Part shown: in pieces, positions 35,534-48,900 of the stretch
Layout of the letters: the number at the start of each line of letters is the position of its first letter
Numbering within the stretch: position 1 is the first letter of the stretch
NCBI GenBank assembly: GCA_014529385.2
Contig: CM043946.1
Coordinates: forward strand, 20,268,077 to 20,332,076
Origin: Adiantum capillus-veneris
Lineage: Eukaryota > Streptophyta > Polypodiopsida > Polypodiales > Pteridaceae
Length of the DNA: 64,000 bases
Direction of reading: 5' to 3'
Made by a program: the position numbers and the translations under genes
Notes under the pieces: model-generated
What the model was told of the DNA's origin: nothing
What the model saw: only the letters and a program-made list of their open reading frames with translations
Databases searched by the model: none

Positions 35534-35800
35534 GGTACTCAAACATTGTATCAGATTCACCGCGTTGTGACTTTTTGGTCTCATAGGTCATTTTGGCCCT
35601 TCATCACTTCTCTTTGCTGTTTGTAGGGTTTTGAAATTGCTTTTTGGCTGTTTTTAGGGTTTTGTCACTGCTTTTTCTGTTTTTAGGGTTTCGAAATTGT
35701 TTTTTTGCTGTTTTTTACTGTTTTTAAGGGTTTCAAATCTGTGTTTTGATGTTTTTTTAAGGTTCCACAAGCGTTTCTTGCTGTTTTTTACAGTTTATTG

Positions 35801-35859
<59 letters not shown>

Positions 35860-36519
35860 GGCTTCATGCTACTGCTATATTGTATCATGGTGACACTTAT
35901 CCCCATTTTGTACCTTTATGGTGATACCATTGCTCAGCCTACCAGCCACCCATAGGAGTCGGTAGCACTCCTATCAGTTCTTTGTTTGTAGTTTTCTTGT
36001 TTGTACCCAGACTTGGTACTAGACTCATCATTGTAATCAGTTGGTCTCATAGGTCATTTTGGCCTCTTGTAGACGTTAATATATCATTTCATTTCATTTC
36101 ATTTCTCTCTCTCTGTGATTGACCGAGAGATTGAACTGGGGAAATCCAGGCGCCCGCGGCTGCGAAGAACTACACAGCATCGACGGAGGCTACGACAGAA
36201 AATTCAGAGCACGCTGGCCAGGCATGGACGACGCCCGGTCAGACTACTAACCATGGAGGAAATTGATGAGATTCGCCAACGACTGATGCTAGATCTCTTG
36301 TGATTCAGCTATCCCAACAAGCCGCCCATTTTTTGCTTAGTCTTTTGCTTGGTTCACATCGATCAACTTAGGACCCCATGGTATATATCTTTGTTTTGTA
36401 CTGTTGTTAGGTTATTTTGTTACTCTGACTTTGTATCAAATCCACCACTTTGTAACTTTCGGGTCTCATAGGTCATTATGGCCTTTTGAAGCCGTTAATA
36501 TAACATTTCATTTCATTTC

Positions 36520-36580
<61 letters not shown>

Positions 36581-36905
36581 TAGGGTTTCACCACTTCTTC
36601 TTTGCTGTTATAGGGTTTTGAAATGCCATTTTGGTTGTTTTTAAGGTTTCGTCACTATATTTTTTACTATCTTTAGGGTTTCGAAATTGTTTTTTTGCTG
36701 TTTTTTAAGGTTTCGTCATTGTTTTTTGCTATTTTTTAGGGTTTTGTCATCGTTTCTTGCTATTTTTTAGGGTTTCTCCATTGTTTTTTTGCTGTTTTTT
36801 AGGGTTTCAAATCTGTGTTATACTGTTTATTAAGGTTTCACAAGCGTTTCGTGCTGTTTTTTAGGGTTTCTTACATTTTTCTGCTGTTTGAAACTCTCTT
36901 CTTCT

Positions 36906-36941
<36 letters not shown>

Positions 36942-39900
36942 CATGGAAAAAGTCGAAGAAGTGCCAACGGCTTCCCCCACATGTAAGACACGCATGAAGT
37001 TGAAGAGTAGAGGAAGGAAAGGAACACTATTCTTCAAAGATGGACTGAAGAAAGAGATGGCATGTGTAGGAGGAGCGCTTCGCTCGAGGAGAAAGTGGTT
37101 ATCCAAAATTCCATCATCCAAAATCTACAAGCAAAAAGTGGGCAGCTCGAAGAAGGAGAAATTCAGCCATCCATGATGGAAGAATTGAATACCATGAGAG
37201 AAGAAATACTGGCTATTAAGGAAGGTGAGGAGAAGTCGTCATGGGCCGTGGTCATCTCCGCAACACAAAAGAAAGTAGAGGCGGCCGAAAAATGGATTGA
37301 GGTTTCCAAGAAAGGGAAAGGTAAGGAAGCTCCTTGTACACCCAGTCTTATTAACATGACCCTCGAAGAGGAACAAAGAAGGAGGATGCGAACTCTACAT
37401 GTGAGGGTAACCGGCCTCAAGGACATAAACAATGTGGAAAAAGAGGTCACAAGCCTCACATCCATGATGGGGATGGACAAGCCTTCACACACAAAGGCAT
37501 GGAGAGTCGACAAGAAGAGTGATAGCCCGGAGAATCTTCGAAAGGGAGAGCTCTCATACTACGCTTCCCCTCCTTGGAAGATAGGAATTCTTGAGAAAGA
37601 GGCCTACTCTCAAGAAGACATGTATTTTTCTCGGTAATGATCTCACTCTCTCACAGCTTGCGCATATGAGAGGTAATTCCAGAGATTACGGCGGCAAGGG
37701 AGAAGAGAAAGATGGGCTTTTACAAAGATGGTCGGGTGGTGATTGTAGAGCGGCGCTCTACATGACGGTGTGAGACCTATGGGACCACCTTGAAGATGGC
37801 TACTTGGAATTGTAATGGATCTATGAGGTTGGACGTTGGTGCCTTTGAGGACATTGTTTTCTTCTCAGAGATGCATCAGAACCCCGGACAGCTTATGCCA
37901 CATGTGGTGGGATACAGATGGGAGATAGCCCACAGGACAATCGCGAGATCTGAGCATGGGAGTAGACGTTCAAGAGGAGTAGTAGTGCTATTTAGGGAGG
38001 AGTTACAGCCACTACTACATATTGTACGGAGAGATGATCATGCTAGATACATGTGGGTGAGGCTGAGAGCTAACACAGGCCGATTTCTATAAATTGCCAT
38101 ATGTTACTTCCCCCCCCCCCCCCTCCCCAGTACGTCAGTATATGGTGCAACGAGAGGACAATCGCCTTTCTCTATACTAGATGATGATATATGGGAGTTT
38201 TCTAGGGACACTTCAGATGAAATGCTTAGAGAGCTGGATGTGGGTGAGTTTGGACTTGACAGACGCTCACATGACAGAGAGCAGACGGAGTATGGGAGAT
38301 ACCTCACGGAGATGACGACCACACATGGGTTAGCCATACTTAATGGCTTACAACGATTTCCAAGAGCAGCCGGTTTCACATGCTTTCCACAAAGACACGG
38401 GGCTAGTACAGTGGACTATGTTATGGCACAGCCGAGCTTTATTCCTTGTATTTAGGATTTCATAGTGGAAGGCAGACTAGTGGACGTAGCAGTGGATCAT
38501 GCACTTTTGACATTTTCTGTTTCATTTCAGTATGGTACAACCCAGACATCAAGAGATAGGTCACATACCCGTTATACATTTACACCAGAGACTGACTCAG
38601 TTTATACAGAACCGTCTATGCATAGCTTATCCTGGCCTCTCAATGAAGGAGTGCACCACTTTACTGACCGAGACATTGCATGATGCAGCATCAAAGGCAT
38701 ACCCACACACTCAACCGGGTCGGAGGCGATATTCTGAGAGCATGCCTCAGAATAGTTGGTATGATGAGGAGTGCAGAGAGATGAGAACCCAGTTTCACAG
38801 GGATCTTCTTTTAGGAGTCATCAATTACAGACAATCTCAGATTGCTTATCAACGCCTTGTGTGACGGAAGAAACGAGCTTACTTGGCCCAGATGGAGCGA
38901 GACTTGTATCACCTATTCTTGAGTAGAGACTCAAGAGAGGCATGGCAATTCTTTCATGAGCACTCCTCTCCCCGCGCGATTACTTCTCCTGATGTGTGGA
39001 GCCAGTATGCCTCATCTGTATATATGGTTCCTGGATAGGACCCCCTTCCAAATACAGAGCCATGCCCACCTACCAGCACCTTCTTTACCACTTAGATGGT
39101 AAAGAGAGCCATTGATAGGATAAGGACCAACAGGGCATATGATCATGATGGTCTAGTAGCACAGCACTTTACACATGCTAGAGCAGTGTAACCGCGGAAC
39201 GTTTCACCCCGAAACGTGGCGTTTCATCCCGAAACGTTTCACACTAGGCTAAGGCTTCAGTGAAACGTCTAACCGTAACGCCAATTTTGTGTATATATAG
39301 AGTTATGTATCGACAAAATAGGTGTTCACAGTGCACTGAGTAGAGACACATGCTATGTTAACCTTGAAATAGGATATACATAATAAATAATTAACTATTT
39401 AATGGATAAATTCTCTAAAGGCAATTTTTCATTTCAGGCGTTTCACTCCAGGCGTTTCACCTTCCAAGTGAAACGTTTCGGCCGTTTCACCTGTTTCGCG
39501 TTTCAGGCCTCCTGAAACGCGTTTCGCGGTTACGCTGTGCTAGAGATATGTTGGTAGAGGTTCTTGCAGTGTTGTTCAATCGTGCCATGTGCTAGGGGTT
39601 ACCCGAGACTTGGAGATTGTCTACTATTGTGCCTATCTTCAAAGCAGGTGATCCTACAGAGCCTCGGAATTACTGCACTAATTATGGTTGGGCACACATT
39701 GGCACGGTTGAATGCATCCATTCTTGAGCAGCAGTTGAGTAATTGGGCAGAGGGTGAGGGTCTACGAGCAAAGGGCCAAGCCGGTTTCAGGAGGGGTTTC
39801 TCCACTCTTGATCATATTCTGACACTCAGAGCCATCATTGAGGAGGGCAGGTCACATGGGAGGCGGATTTATTGTAGCTTTGTGGATTTCCGCAAAGCAT

Positions 39901-42900
39901 TAGACATCGTACCGAGAGCTCGATTGATGCGCAGACTGCAGGAGATGGGGGTGCCCATAGTGTTGATTTGGGGGATTATGGCTCTATACAGATCAGACAT
40001 GGGACATGTACGCACTTGGAGAGGATATTTGATTTAGTTCACTCCAGCATTGGGGTGAAACAAGGTTGCCCATTGTCTCTTACTCTATTTGGTATGTATG
40101 TTGATGAGGTGTCTGATTACATTGATAGAGAGGGTGATAGAGGCGCCCAGCAGGCACGGACGTGGATCCCATTGTTGTTATATGCTGACAATATTGTGTT
40201 GATCTCTGACTCACCAGAGGGTATGCAGCACCAATTGGATGCATTACACAAATTTGCAGAGGATAGTGGATTGTCTGTAAACCTTGGTAAAACCAAGGTT
40301 ATGGTGTTTAACACCACACCACACTGGATCAGGAGATCAGCACCGACTTTCACATATGATCAAGAGATTGCAGAGTATACAGATGCATACACTTACCTTG
40401 GGGTTGTCTTCACTGGGCCGAGGTTTTCTTTGGCGAGAGCAGCAGAGACTAGACTGACTAGACCTTTTGCGGCCTTGGGAGGCTTGGAGAGGATGTGTTC
40501 GCACGTTCAGTTCCACAAACCTCGGACAAGGTTATGGCTCTTTGATACCTTAGTAGCCGCTGCTATGTTGTACGGGGTGCAGATATGGGGACCTTCTCTA
40601 GGCCAGGCTAGTTGGAGACGTATGGAGAGACCCTTGGTATCTATGATCTCTCGATTGATCAAAGACAAAGCCTCTGTACCCCACGCTATCATTCGAACAG
40701 AGCTAGCTGCCCCTCCTATGGAGATTGAGGCGCTTACCAGATCAGTCCCCTTTGTGCAGAGCTTGTGGGATGCTAATAGAGACAGATATGCTAGGCTGGC
40801 CCTTGAGACCTCCAGACAGTTAGCTCTTCAGGGGGACACTTCATGCTGGTATGCACAGATGACATCATGGTTTCAGACGCATGCTTTCACCATGGACAGG
40901 CTGCCCCCTTTCTGGTACTCTCTTCAAGCATCCTCGATGTCTCTTACACGGGTGGAGATTACTAGCTGGATACCAGGAGGACATGGATAGAGCCGCCACA
41001 GGAGTTGGGCACGAAGATGGCTTTCTATAGAGAGCATCTTCTCCACCTCACAAGAGATGGGTTTGTGATTTGACCCAGCTACATGGACACACATATGTCT
41101 CATGGTTTGCGGTGTGCCATTGGTCAGATACGCATATCCTCACATCAGCTTAAGGTTGAGACTGGTAGCCAGAGGACAATCGCCTTTCTCTATACTAGAT
41201 GATGATATATGGGAGTTTTCTAGGGATGGTGGTATCATCCTCCTAGGGGACTTCAATGCGCGAACAGGCAACTCTCAAACAGTCTTCTACGACACTTCAG
41301 ATGAGATGCTTAGAGAGTTGGATGTGGGTGACTTGGGGCTTGACCGATGCTCACATGACAGAGAGAGCAGACAGAGTATGGGAGATACCTCATGGAGATG
41401 ACGACCACACATGGGTTAGCCATACTTAATGGCTTACAACGATTTCCTGGACCAACCGTTTTCACATGCTTTCCACACACACGGGGCGAGTACAGTGGAC
41501 TATGTTATGGCAAAACCGAGCTTTATTCCTTGTATTCAGGATTTCATAGTGGGAGCTAGACTAGTGGGTGTAGCACTGGATCATGCACTTTTGACATTGT
41601 CTGTTTCATTTCAATGTAGTACAGCCCACACATTAGGAGGCAGGTCACATACCCGTTATACATTTACACAAGAGACTGAGTCGGTTTATACAGAGGAGAT
41701 GTATAGCCGTCTATGCACATCTGGTCTTGGCCACTCAGTGGAGGAGTGCACCACTTTACTGATTGAGCCACTGCATGGTGCAACATCAAAGGCATACCCA
41801 CACACTCAACCGGGTCGGAGGCGATATTCTCGGAGCATGCCCCAGAATAGTTGGTATGATGAGGAGTGCAGAGAGACGAGAGATCAACTTCAAAGGGATC
41901 TGCTTTTAGGAGTCATCACTTACAAACAATCTCGGATTGCTTCACGGCACCTTGTGCGACGGAAGAAACGAGCTTAGTTGGCCCAACTGGAGCGAGACTT
42001 GTATCAGCTATTCTTGAGTAGAGACTCAGGAAAGGCATGGCGATTCTTTCATGAGCACCCCTCTCCCCCAGTGATTACTTCTCCTGATGTGTGGGGCCAG
42101 TATGCCTCATCTTTATATATGGTTCCTGGACAGGACCCCCTTCCAAATCCTATAGAGCCACCTACCAGCACCTTCTTTACCACTAAGATGGTAAAGAGAG
42201 CCATTGACAAGATGAGGACATCCAGGCATATGATCATGATGGTCTAGTAGCAGAGCACTTTACACATGCTAGAGATATGCTGGTAGAGGTTATTGCAGTG
42301 TTCAATCGTGCCATGTGTGAGGGGTTACCTGAGACTCGGAGGTTGTCTACTATTGTGCCCATCTGCTAAGCAAGTGATCCTACAAAGCCTGGGAATTACC
42401 GCACTATTATGGTTGAGCACACATTGGCACGGTTGTATGCATCCATTCTTGAGCAGCAATTGAGTAATTGGGCAAAGGTTGAGGATGTACGAGCGCAGGG
42501 CCAGGCGATTTCGGGAGGGGTTTCTGCACTATTGATCATATTCTGACACTCAGAGACATGATTGAGGAGGGCAGCTCACATGGGAGACGGATTTATTGTA
42601 GCTTTGTGGATTTCCGCAAAGCATTTGACATGGTACGTAGAGCTCGATTGATGCGTAGACTGAAGGGGATGGGGGTGCCCATAGTGTTGATTTGGGGGAT
42701 TATGGCTCTATACAAATCAGTGATGGTACATGTACGCACTCTAGAGGGAATATCTGATTTAATTCACTCCACCATTGGGGTGAAACAGGGTTCCCATTGT
42801 CTCCTACTCTATTTGGTATGTATGTTGATGAGGTGTCTGATTACATTGACAGAGAGGGTGATAGAGGTGCCCAGCTGGTAGGGACGTGGATCCCATTGTT

Positions 42901-45900
42901 GTTATATGCTGACAATATTGTGTTGATCTCTAACTCACCGGAGGGTATGCAGCGACAGTTGGGTGCATTACACAGTTTTGCAGAGGATAGTGGATTGTCT
43001 GTAAACCTTGGTAAAACCAAGGTTATGGTGTTTAAGACCACACCATAGTGGATCAGGAGATCAACACCGACTTTCGCATAGGGTAAGGAAATCGTAGAGT
43101 ATACAAATGCATACACTTACCTTGGGGTTGTCTTCATTGGGCCGAGGTTTTCTTTCGAGAGAGCAGCAGAGACTCTAGACTGACTAGAGCTTTTGCGGCC
43201 TTGGGAGGCTTGGAGAGGATGTGTTCCCTGGTTCAATTCCACGAACCTCGGACAAAGTTATGGCTCTTTGATAATTTAGTAGCCTCAACAATGTTGTATG
43301 TGGTGCAGATATGGGGACCTTTTGTAGGCCAGGATGGTTGGAGATGTATGGGAAGGTCCTTGGTATCTAAGATCTCTCGACTGATCAGAGCCAAGGCCTC
43401 CGTACCCCATGCTATCATTCGAGCAGAGCTAGCTGCCACTTCTATGGAGATTGAGGCGCTTACCAGATCAATCTCCTTTGTGCACAGCTTGTGGGATACT
43501 ACTAGAGATAGATATGCTAGCCTGGTGCTCGAGTCTTCCAAACAGTTAGCTCTTCAAGGGGACACTTCATGCTCGTATGCACAGATGACATCATGGTTTC
43601 AGACGCATGGCTTCACCATGGACATGCTGCCCCCTTTCAAGTACTCTCTTCAACCATCCTCGATGTCTCTTACACAAGTGGAGATTACTAGACTCATTCC
43701 TCACGGCCTGATCTAGCTGGATAGCAGGAGGACATGGATAGAGCCGCCACAGGAGTTGGACACGAAGATGGATTTCTATAGAGAGCATCTTCTCCACCTC
43801 ACAGGAGATGGGTTTGTGATTTGACCCAGCTACATGGACACACATACATCTCATGGTTTGCGGTGTGCCATTGGTCAGATACGCACATCCTCACATTAGC
43901 TGGAGATTGAGACTGGTAGATTCAAAGGGATACCAGGGACAGCAAGATATGCCGCTTATGCCAGCTAGTGGAGAAGGTGATCGGGAAGATGGGGAACCTG
44001 ATGAAGGAATGGGTGATGTGGTATGTGGAGGTATAGGTGATGAGGTTGAAGGATTTCTACAAGGTGTCAAAGGTCGTCTTCTATGATAGTACTTCAGAGG
44101 GCTCAGTAGTGTGTTTTGACGCTCGACTGACCTCCTTGTATGTGTCATGCAGTGACCACCAGTCCAACCAAGCTTGGGGCAAGAAAACTTGTGACGGGTC
44201 TAGACTCCACCAGACCAGACCAGGTAAGTGACTAGACCCGGCTGGACCAGGGACGAAACCAGGCACGAGGAGGACTAGACCAGGGTCGAGGAGGTCTAGA
44301 CCAGGGACGAGGACAGGTTGGACCAGGGCGGGAGAGGACTAGACCAGTTGGACCAGGCGAGAGGGGACTAGACCAGTTGGACTAGGCGAGAGGAGAACAG
44401 TGCAAGGCAAGGTTGGCGAAGGTAGGCGAAGCTAGATAAACCTAACTAGCTTCAAGATTTGCACCTCACAGAGTGAGATTTCAGTTGAGGTCCCCAGCAG
44501 GATCGCCAAAGTGAGAGCACCTGTAGCGCGGATAATGTGTCGTGCTCTCTCCAGTGTGGGTGCCCCTCAGTGCAATGTGCGTGACAATCTCACTCAAACA
44601 AATGAAAACTCTCTCAAACAGAATGAAACACAGAAACAATGGATAACAACAGAGATAGAATAGTGAACCGGAACATGTGGACTCGACTAGCTCAAAGAAC
44701 CATGTACAGACTCTGGCGTGGCAGCACACTCAGCTCCAGCCCAGAACTCACAGGTACAAGAGGGGTGTCGAGGCTCAGATGTGCACGGATGGTGGAGCAG
44801 TGCTCTGTGTAAGACTCGCTACCTCGATGACGCCGGACCAAAGGCGAAGAAGATAATCCGATGACCAACCGCTACCACTCCTATGTACCACCATAAAGAG
44901 CCACCAACGGCTCATAAATGTCAGCCATGTGGTGACCTGGCCACGAGGTCCACTAGACCACCGTCGGTACCCTGCCACGTGTCACTCCTAGGCCAGAGGG
45001 TCCAGAGGGTCCGTCCAGTGTGAACCAACCTGGACCAACTGTACTAACTGTGTCCTGTGAAAGTGACACTGTAGCCCGGCTACAGTGACTGGAGGTTCTC
45101 ATCTGAGTTCGGGCTTCCTCAGAGACAGTACCCTCCTGTTTTTCCAGCTACAGGGTGGGGGACGCTTACATCGAGTTTGAGTAGAGGCCCCACAGGTGGC
45201 AGAGTGTTGTTTTCACAGGATCCGAGTGGTGAGCATATGCGGGAGGACTTGTGTCATAGATCGTGACTCTGAAGCTGTTGAGACTGGCCACTGGAGACTG
45301 TGCGCTTGCGAGAGCTGTCCTCGGGCACGAGTGCAGTAGGATCTTGGACAGTAGTTTTGGAGGGACCCCTTCTCCTCAGCAGATCATCCAAGTGTCGCTC
45401 TCTTTCAGTACACTGTTCGATTGGGACGTCACATACTGGCAGCACAGAGAGAGGCTCGTCCTGTTGCAGCACCTCATTGGCAAGAGGAGTATCTCACAGC
45501 TGAGTTCTTGTCGGCTTTTTGGGAGAGGTTGTGGGACTCCAGACAGCCAAGGCGAGTCACTTTGTTCCAGTGGCTGGTTGCACATTGAGCTACAGCAGTT
45601 GGGAGTTGGCTTGTAAATAATGGTCTCTCGGCAGCATGCGCAGCTTGTGACCATCTGTTGGAGAGTTAGCGTCACTGTCTTTGGGACTGTCCTTTGGCAC
45701 AGCAGGTTTGGCTTCGTGTTCTTCGGCTAATGCCAACTCTTTCCGCAACTTGGAAGTACACTTGGGGGGCAGCTACTTGGTCCACTCTCACAGGCCCGGC
45801 ACTTCAGTTTGAGCTATCCTCCACCAGCACGATGATAGTGATGCAGGGGGGTCGACCTACACTCCAACCTGCTACAGAGCTTACTCCACAGGAGTGGTGC

Positions 45901-48900
45901 AGTGAGAGAGAGGAGTGTTGGGAGCTCATCTCTGGCCTGACACTCTGGTCCATCTTGCGGGCCCGTTGCTTCCGCATCTTCGAGGCTCGCCCTGTACCAC
46001 CAACAGAGACTATTCGGGATCTTTGGCTTGAGCTGATCCATACTCTCAGAGGACAGTTTGAGAGACTCCAGGGAAGGTCCGACCGCATGGGCGCCATGGG
46101 CCTTTTTTCACCATGGTCCAAGGTGTGCTTAGATGGCACTACCGTCCACCTGTGTGGCTCTTCCCTCCTCCCATCTCTTGATTTAGCCTCATTGTACATA
46201 CTCTCCCTCTCATGATTGTTGTAGCCCTCTCTTGTAGAGGTGGTTGTAGCCCTATGGGTAGTTTCATTAACTAATAGAAGGATCTTTTTCTCGGATAAAA
46301 AAGAAAGTAAATTTGCAAGGTCACTGAGAAACCACACACAAACCCACACACATGTGCACCCTCGTAACGCCCTGCACACACCCGTACACATACACATGTA
46401 CACAAACTCTCGCATGCTCACATACTTTTTTGTAAATCCTTTTGGATTAATTTAGAGGTGGGAAACCTCGAGACGAAGAAAACCCACCACAAAGTTCATG
46501 TACAATGAGAAGAGCACAAAAGAATTTGGCTGTAGGAAAACTCTAAAAGAACTCACATGAAGATTGATGCAACTCAGGAGAAATATCTCTAACATCAAGG
46601 GCAAAACTTAAGGATTGCCTAAGGGAAATCTTCAAAAACAGGAAAGAGATCCGCATCAGTCCAATTAAACATGAGAGCATTCCATTGGCGTCAAGTTATT
46701 GAGAGCTTTCTTGCTGAAATTGTCATTGCTTGTTTATTGTCTTCGTATGCCATTCTCCGTCTTGCCCTTGTTTGATGAAGCTTGATGTTGTCCTTGAAGG
46801 TAAGATTTGCTCTGACATGTATGTTGTGATCTACAGTTGTTGCGCCCAGTTGTTAACGATTGATTTGGGTAGCCATTTCCTTATTGCTGATGCGGAAGGA
46901 ATATATACAAGAGGATGATGATCAGTGTTTCTAGATTAGGGTCTAAAACCTGGATGACTAAAGGGAAAAAACCCGGTGGGAAAAAAGTGTTTCTAGATTA
47001 GGGTCTAAAACCTGGATGATTTACGGGAAAACACCCGGTGGGAAAAAAAGTGCCTTTGGTATATGCTCTTATTGGAGTTGAGCAGTTGGACTTGAAGTAC
47101 CTGTCATGCAAGGTGAATGCCTGGGAGAAACAAAAGAAGAGTGCCTAATGCAAGTGCCAATTATGGGACACTCTCTATGCATATGAGAAACTTGTCGAAC
47201 AAAAGCATGCAATGCAAAAGAGAAATTTGATGGGTGCTTCAAGGAACAACGTAGCACCCACAAAGCCCAATATCTAACCCAGGTGAAGAAGATCGCGAAG
47301 CGTTGGAGAGAAGGCAGCAGAGAGCCAAAAGTCTGAAAACTCTTCCACAACACTGCAGAGTGAAAGCGCAGACACATACAGGCCGAGACGCGATCAAAGA
47401 AAGGCCCTATTGTCGCGGCAATCCCAAAGTAGGTGATTAACAGTCTTTTTTGAAGCAAAACAATGGACACAGTGAGAAGAGCTGATACCATGTGTGCCGA
47501 GAAGAGTGCCAACAAGAAGAACTTTCAGCAGGCAACGCCATAGAAACAAGCGTTCCTTGAAAGGCAAGTGACTTTGCCAAATGGTTGTGAGAGTATACTT
47601 TCATGCTCACATACACATTCATGAAGGAAAGCACTCAGTGCACACATTCTCTCCCATGCTCACATGCACGCACTCATACAATCATGATGGAAAGCACTTG
47701 CTGAATCACCTCTACCTCCACAGTCGAAAAGTTGTGTTTAAAGCCTGTTTGTCCTGATGCTCTGAGACCCTAAGAATTTGCGTAAATGCTCACCAACATA
47801 TGGCGAATCGTGATAGTCCTGAAGTTAGCAGGGTCCATGCAGAACCTTGCCTTGTGTAAAGGCACTGTAGTAAGCATACTCCATGTCTCAGGAAGACCCT
47901 CAGAAAAAGCGCTGTTAAAGAGATGAGCATAGTTGCCAACAAACTAGGTTTCCTTCAATCAAGAAACTTATGGAAGGTTAAAGACGTTTCGAAACTTCTC
48001 TTGGACATTTCAATGTACTAGTGCCTAGGTAACATGGTCTTGTCCATATGTTTGAATTGACTTTTTCACTTTAAAGTGAATTTTATGTCGATTGTTCCAT
48101 GCTACATAGATAAAATGTTTTCCAAGGAGACCTATGGTCAGAGGCTTTGTTCTGTTCAGATACTGTTTCACAGAAGACACCCCAACATCTAAGTCATTTT
48201 TACAGATTTTTAATCCCTTTCTGTAAAGATATCAGAGCTGAACTAAAAACATAGAAAGCAGATGAATGCCACCATGAAATCCATAGAGATGCAGTCTTAC
48301 TCCCTCAAATATTTATGACACATGTTATTCAAGTCTGTCAATGTGTACTTTTTTGTGGCCATTATCAAACCACATAAAAGGTAACCTTCATCACCAAAAA
48401 AAAAAAATTACCTTTCATGCACATCCGTTTCGTTTAGAACCAGCAGCAGGGGAGGCAGCATGGAGACAAAAAAGCGTTGCTGATACAAGGGTTTGATAAT
48501 GAAATGATTTTGCTTGCATATAGAAGAATTTGATTCTTTTGAAATAAATCCCAAAGCTTCCGCAGCAGCAAATGAGACTATACATTTCTCTTGATCGTTC
48601 GGCCAAAGAACCTCTAGCAGATTTCCAGGATTTGTGCCTGTCAAAGATTTTTTACATTGGACAAGGCTTAGCAGCAGCATGGCGACGTCAGACACAGCAA
48701 TATGTCCCCTCATGGCTAGTCCTTTGCCAGCACAAGCCAGAAGTTTGATGCATTTTCTCTTTAGCACTAATGCTTCTTCTGGTATCGGTAAGTGATTCGA
48801 ACTTCTTTCATGGCACAGTGCTCTGGAGATCCATTCGCCTTTAATTAGTAAGTCTGTTGCTTCCGTAATAGAAGCATCAATACCACTTGTAGCCAGCTTC

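Noticed and set aside
36576-36895. Interstitial telomere array
   Set aside because: The AGGGTTT words are separated by 30-45 bp of T-rich spacer and are not head-to-tail TTTAGGG units. They belong to the LINE 5' leader.
45804-46421. A 205-codon minus-strand frame
   Set aside because: It is antisense to the L1-type zf-RVT region, whose plus-strand frame has recognisable motifs. No domain is seen in the minus frame.
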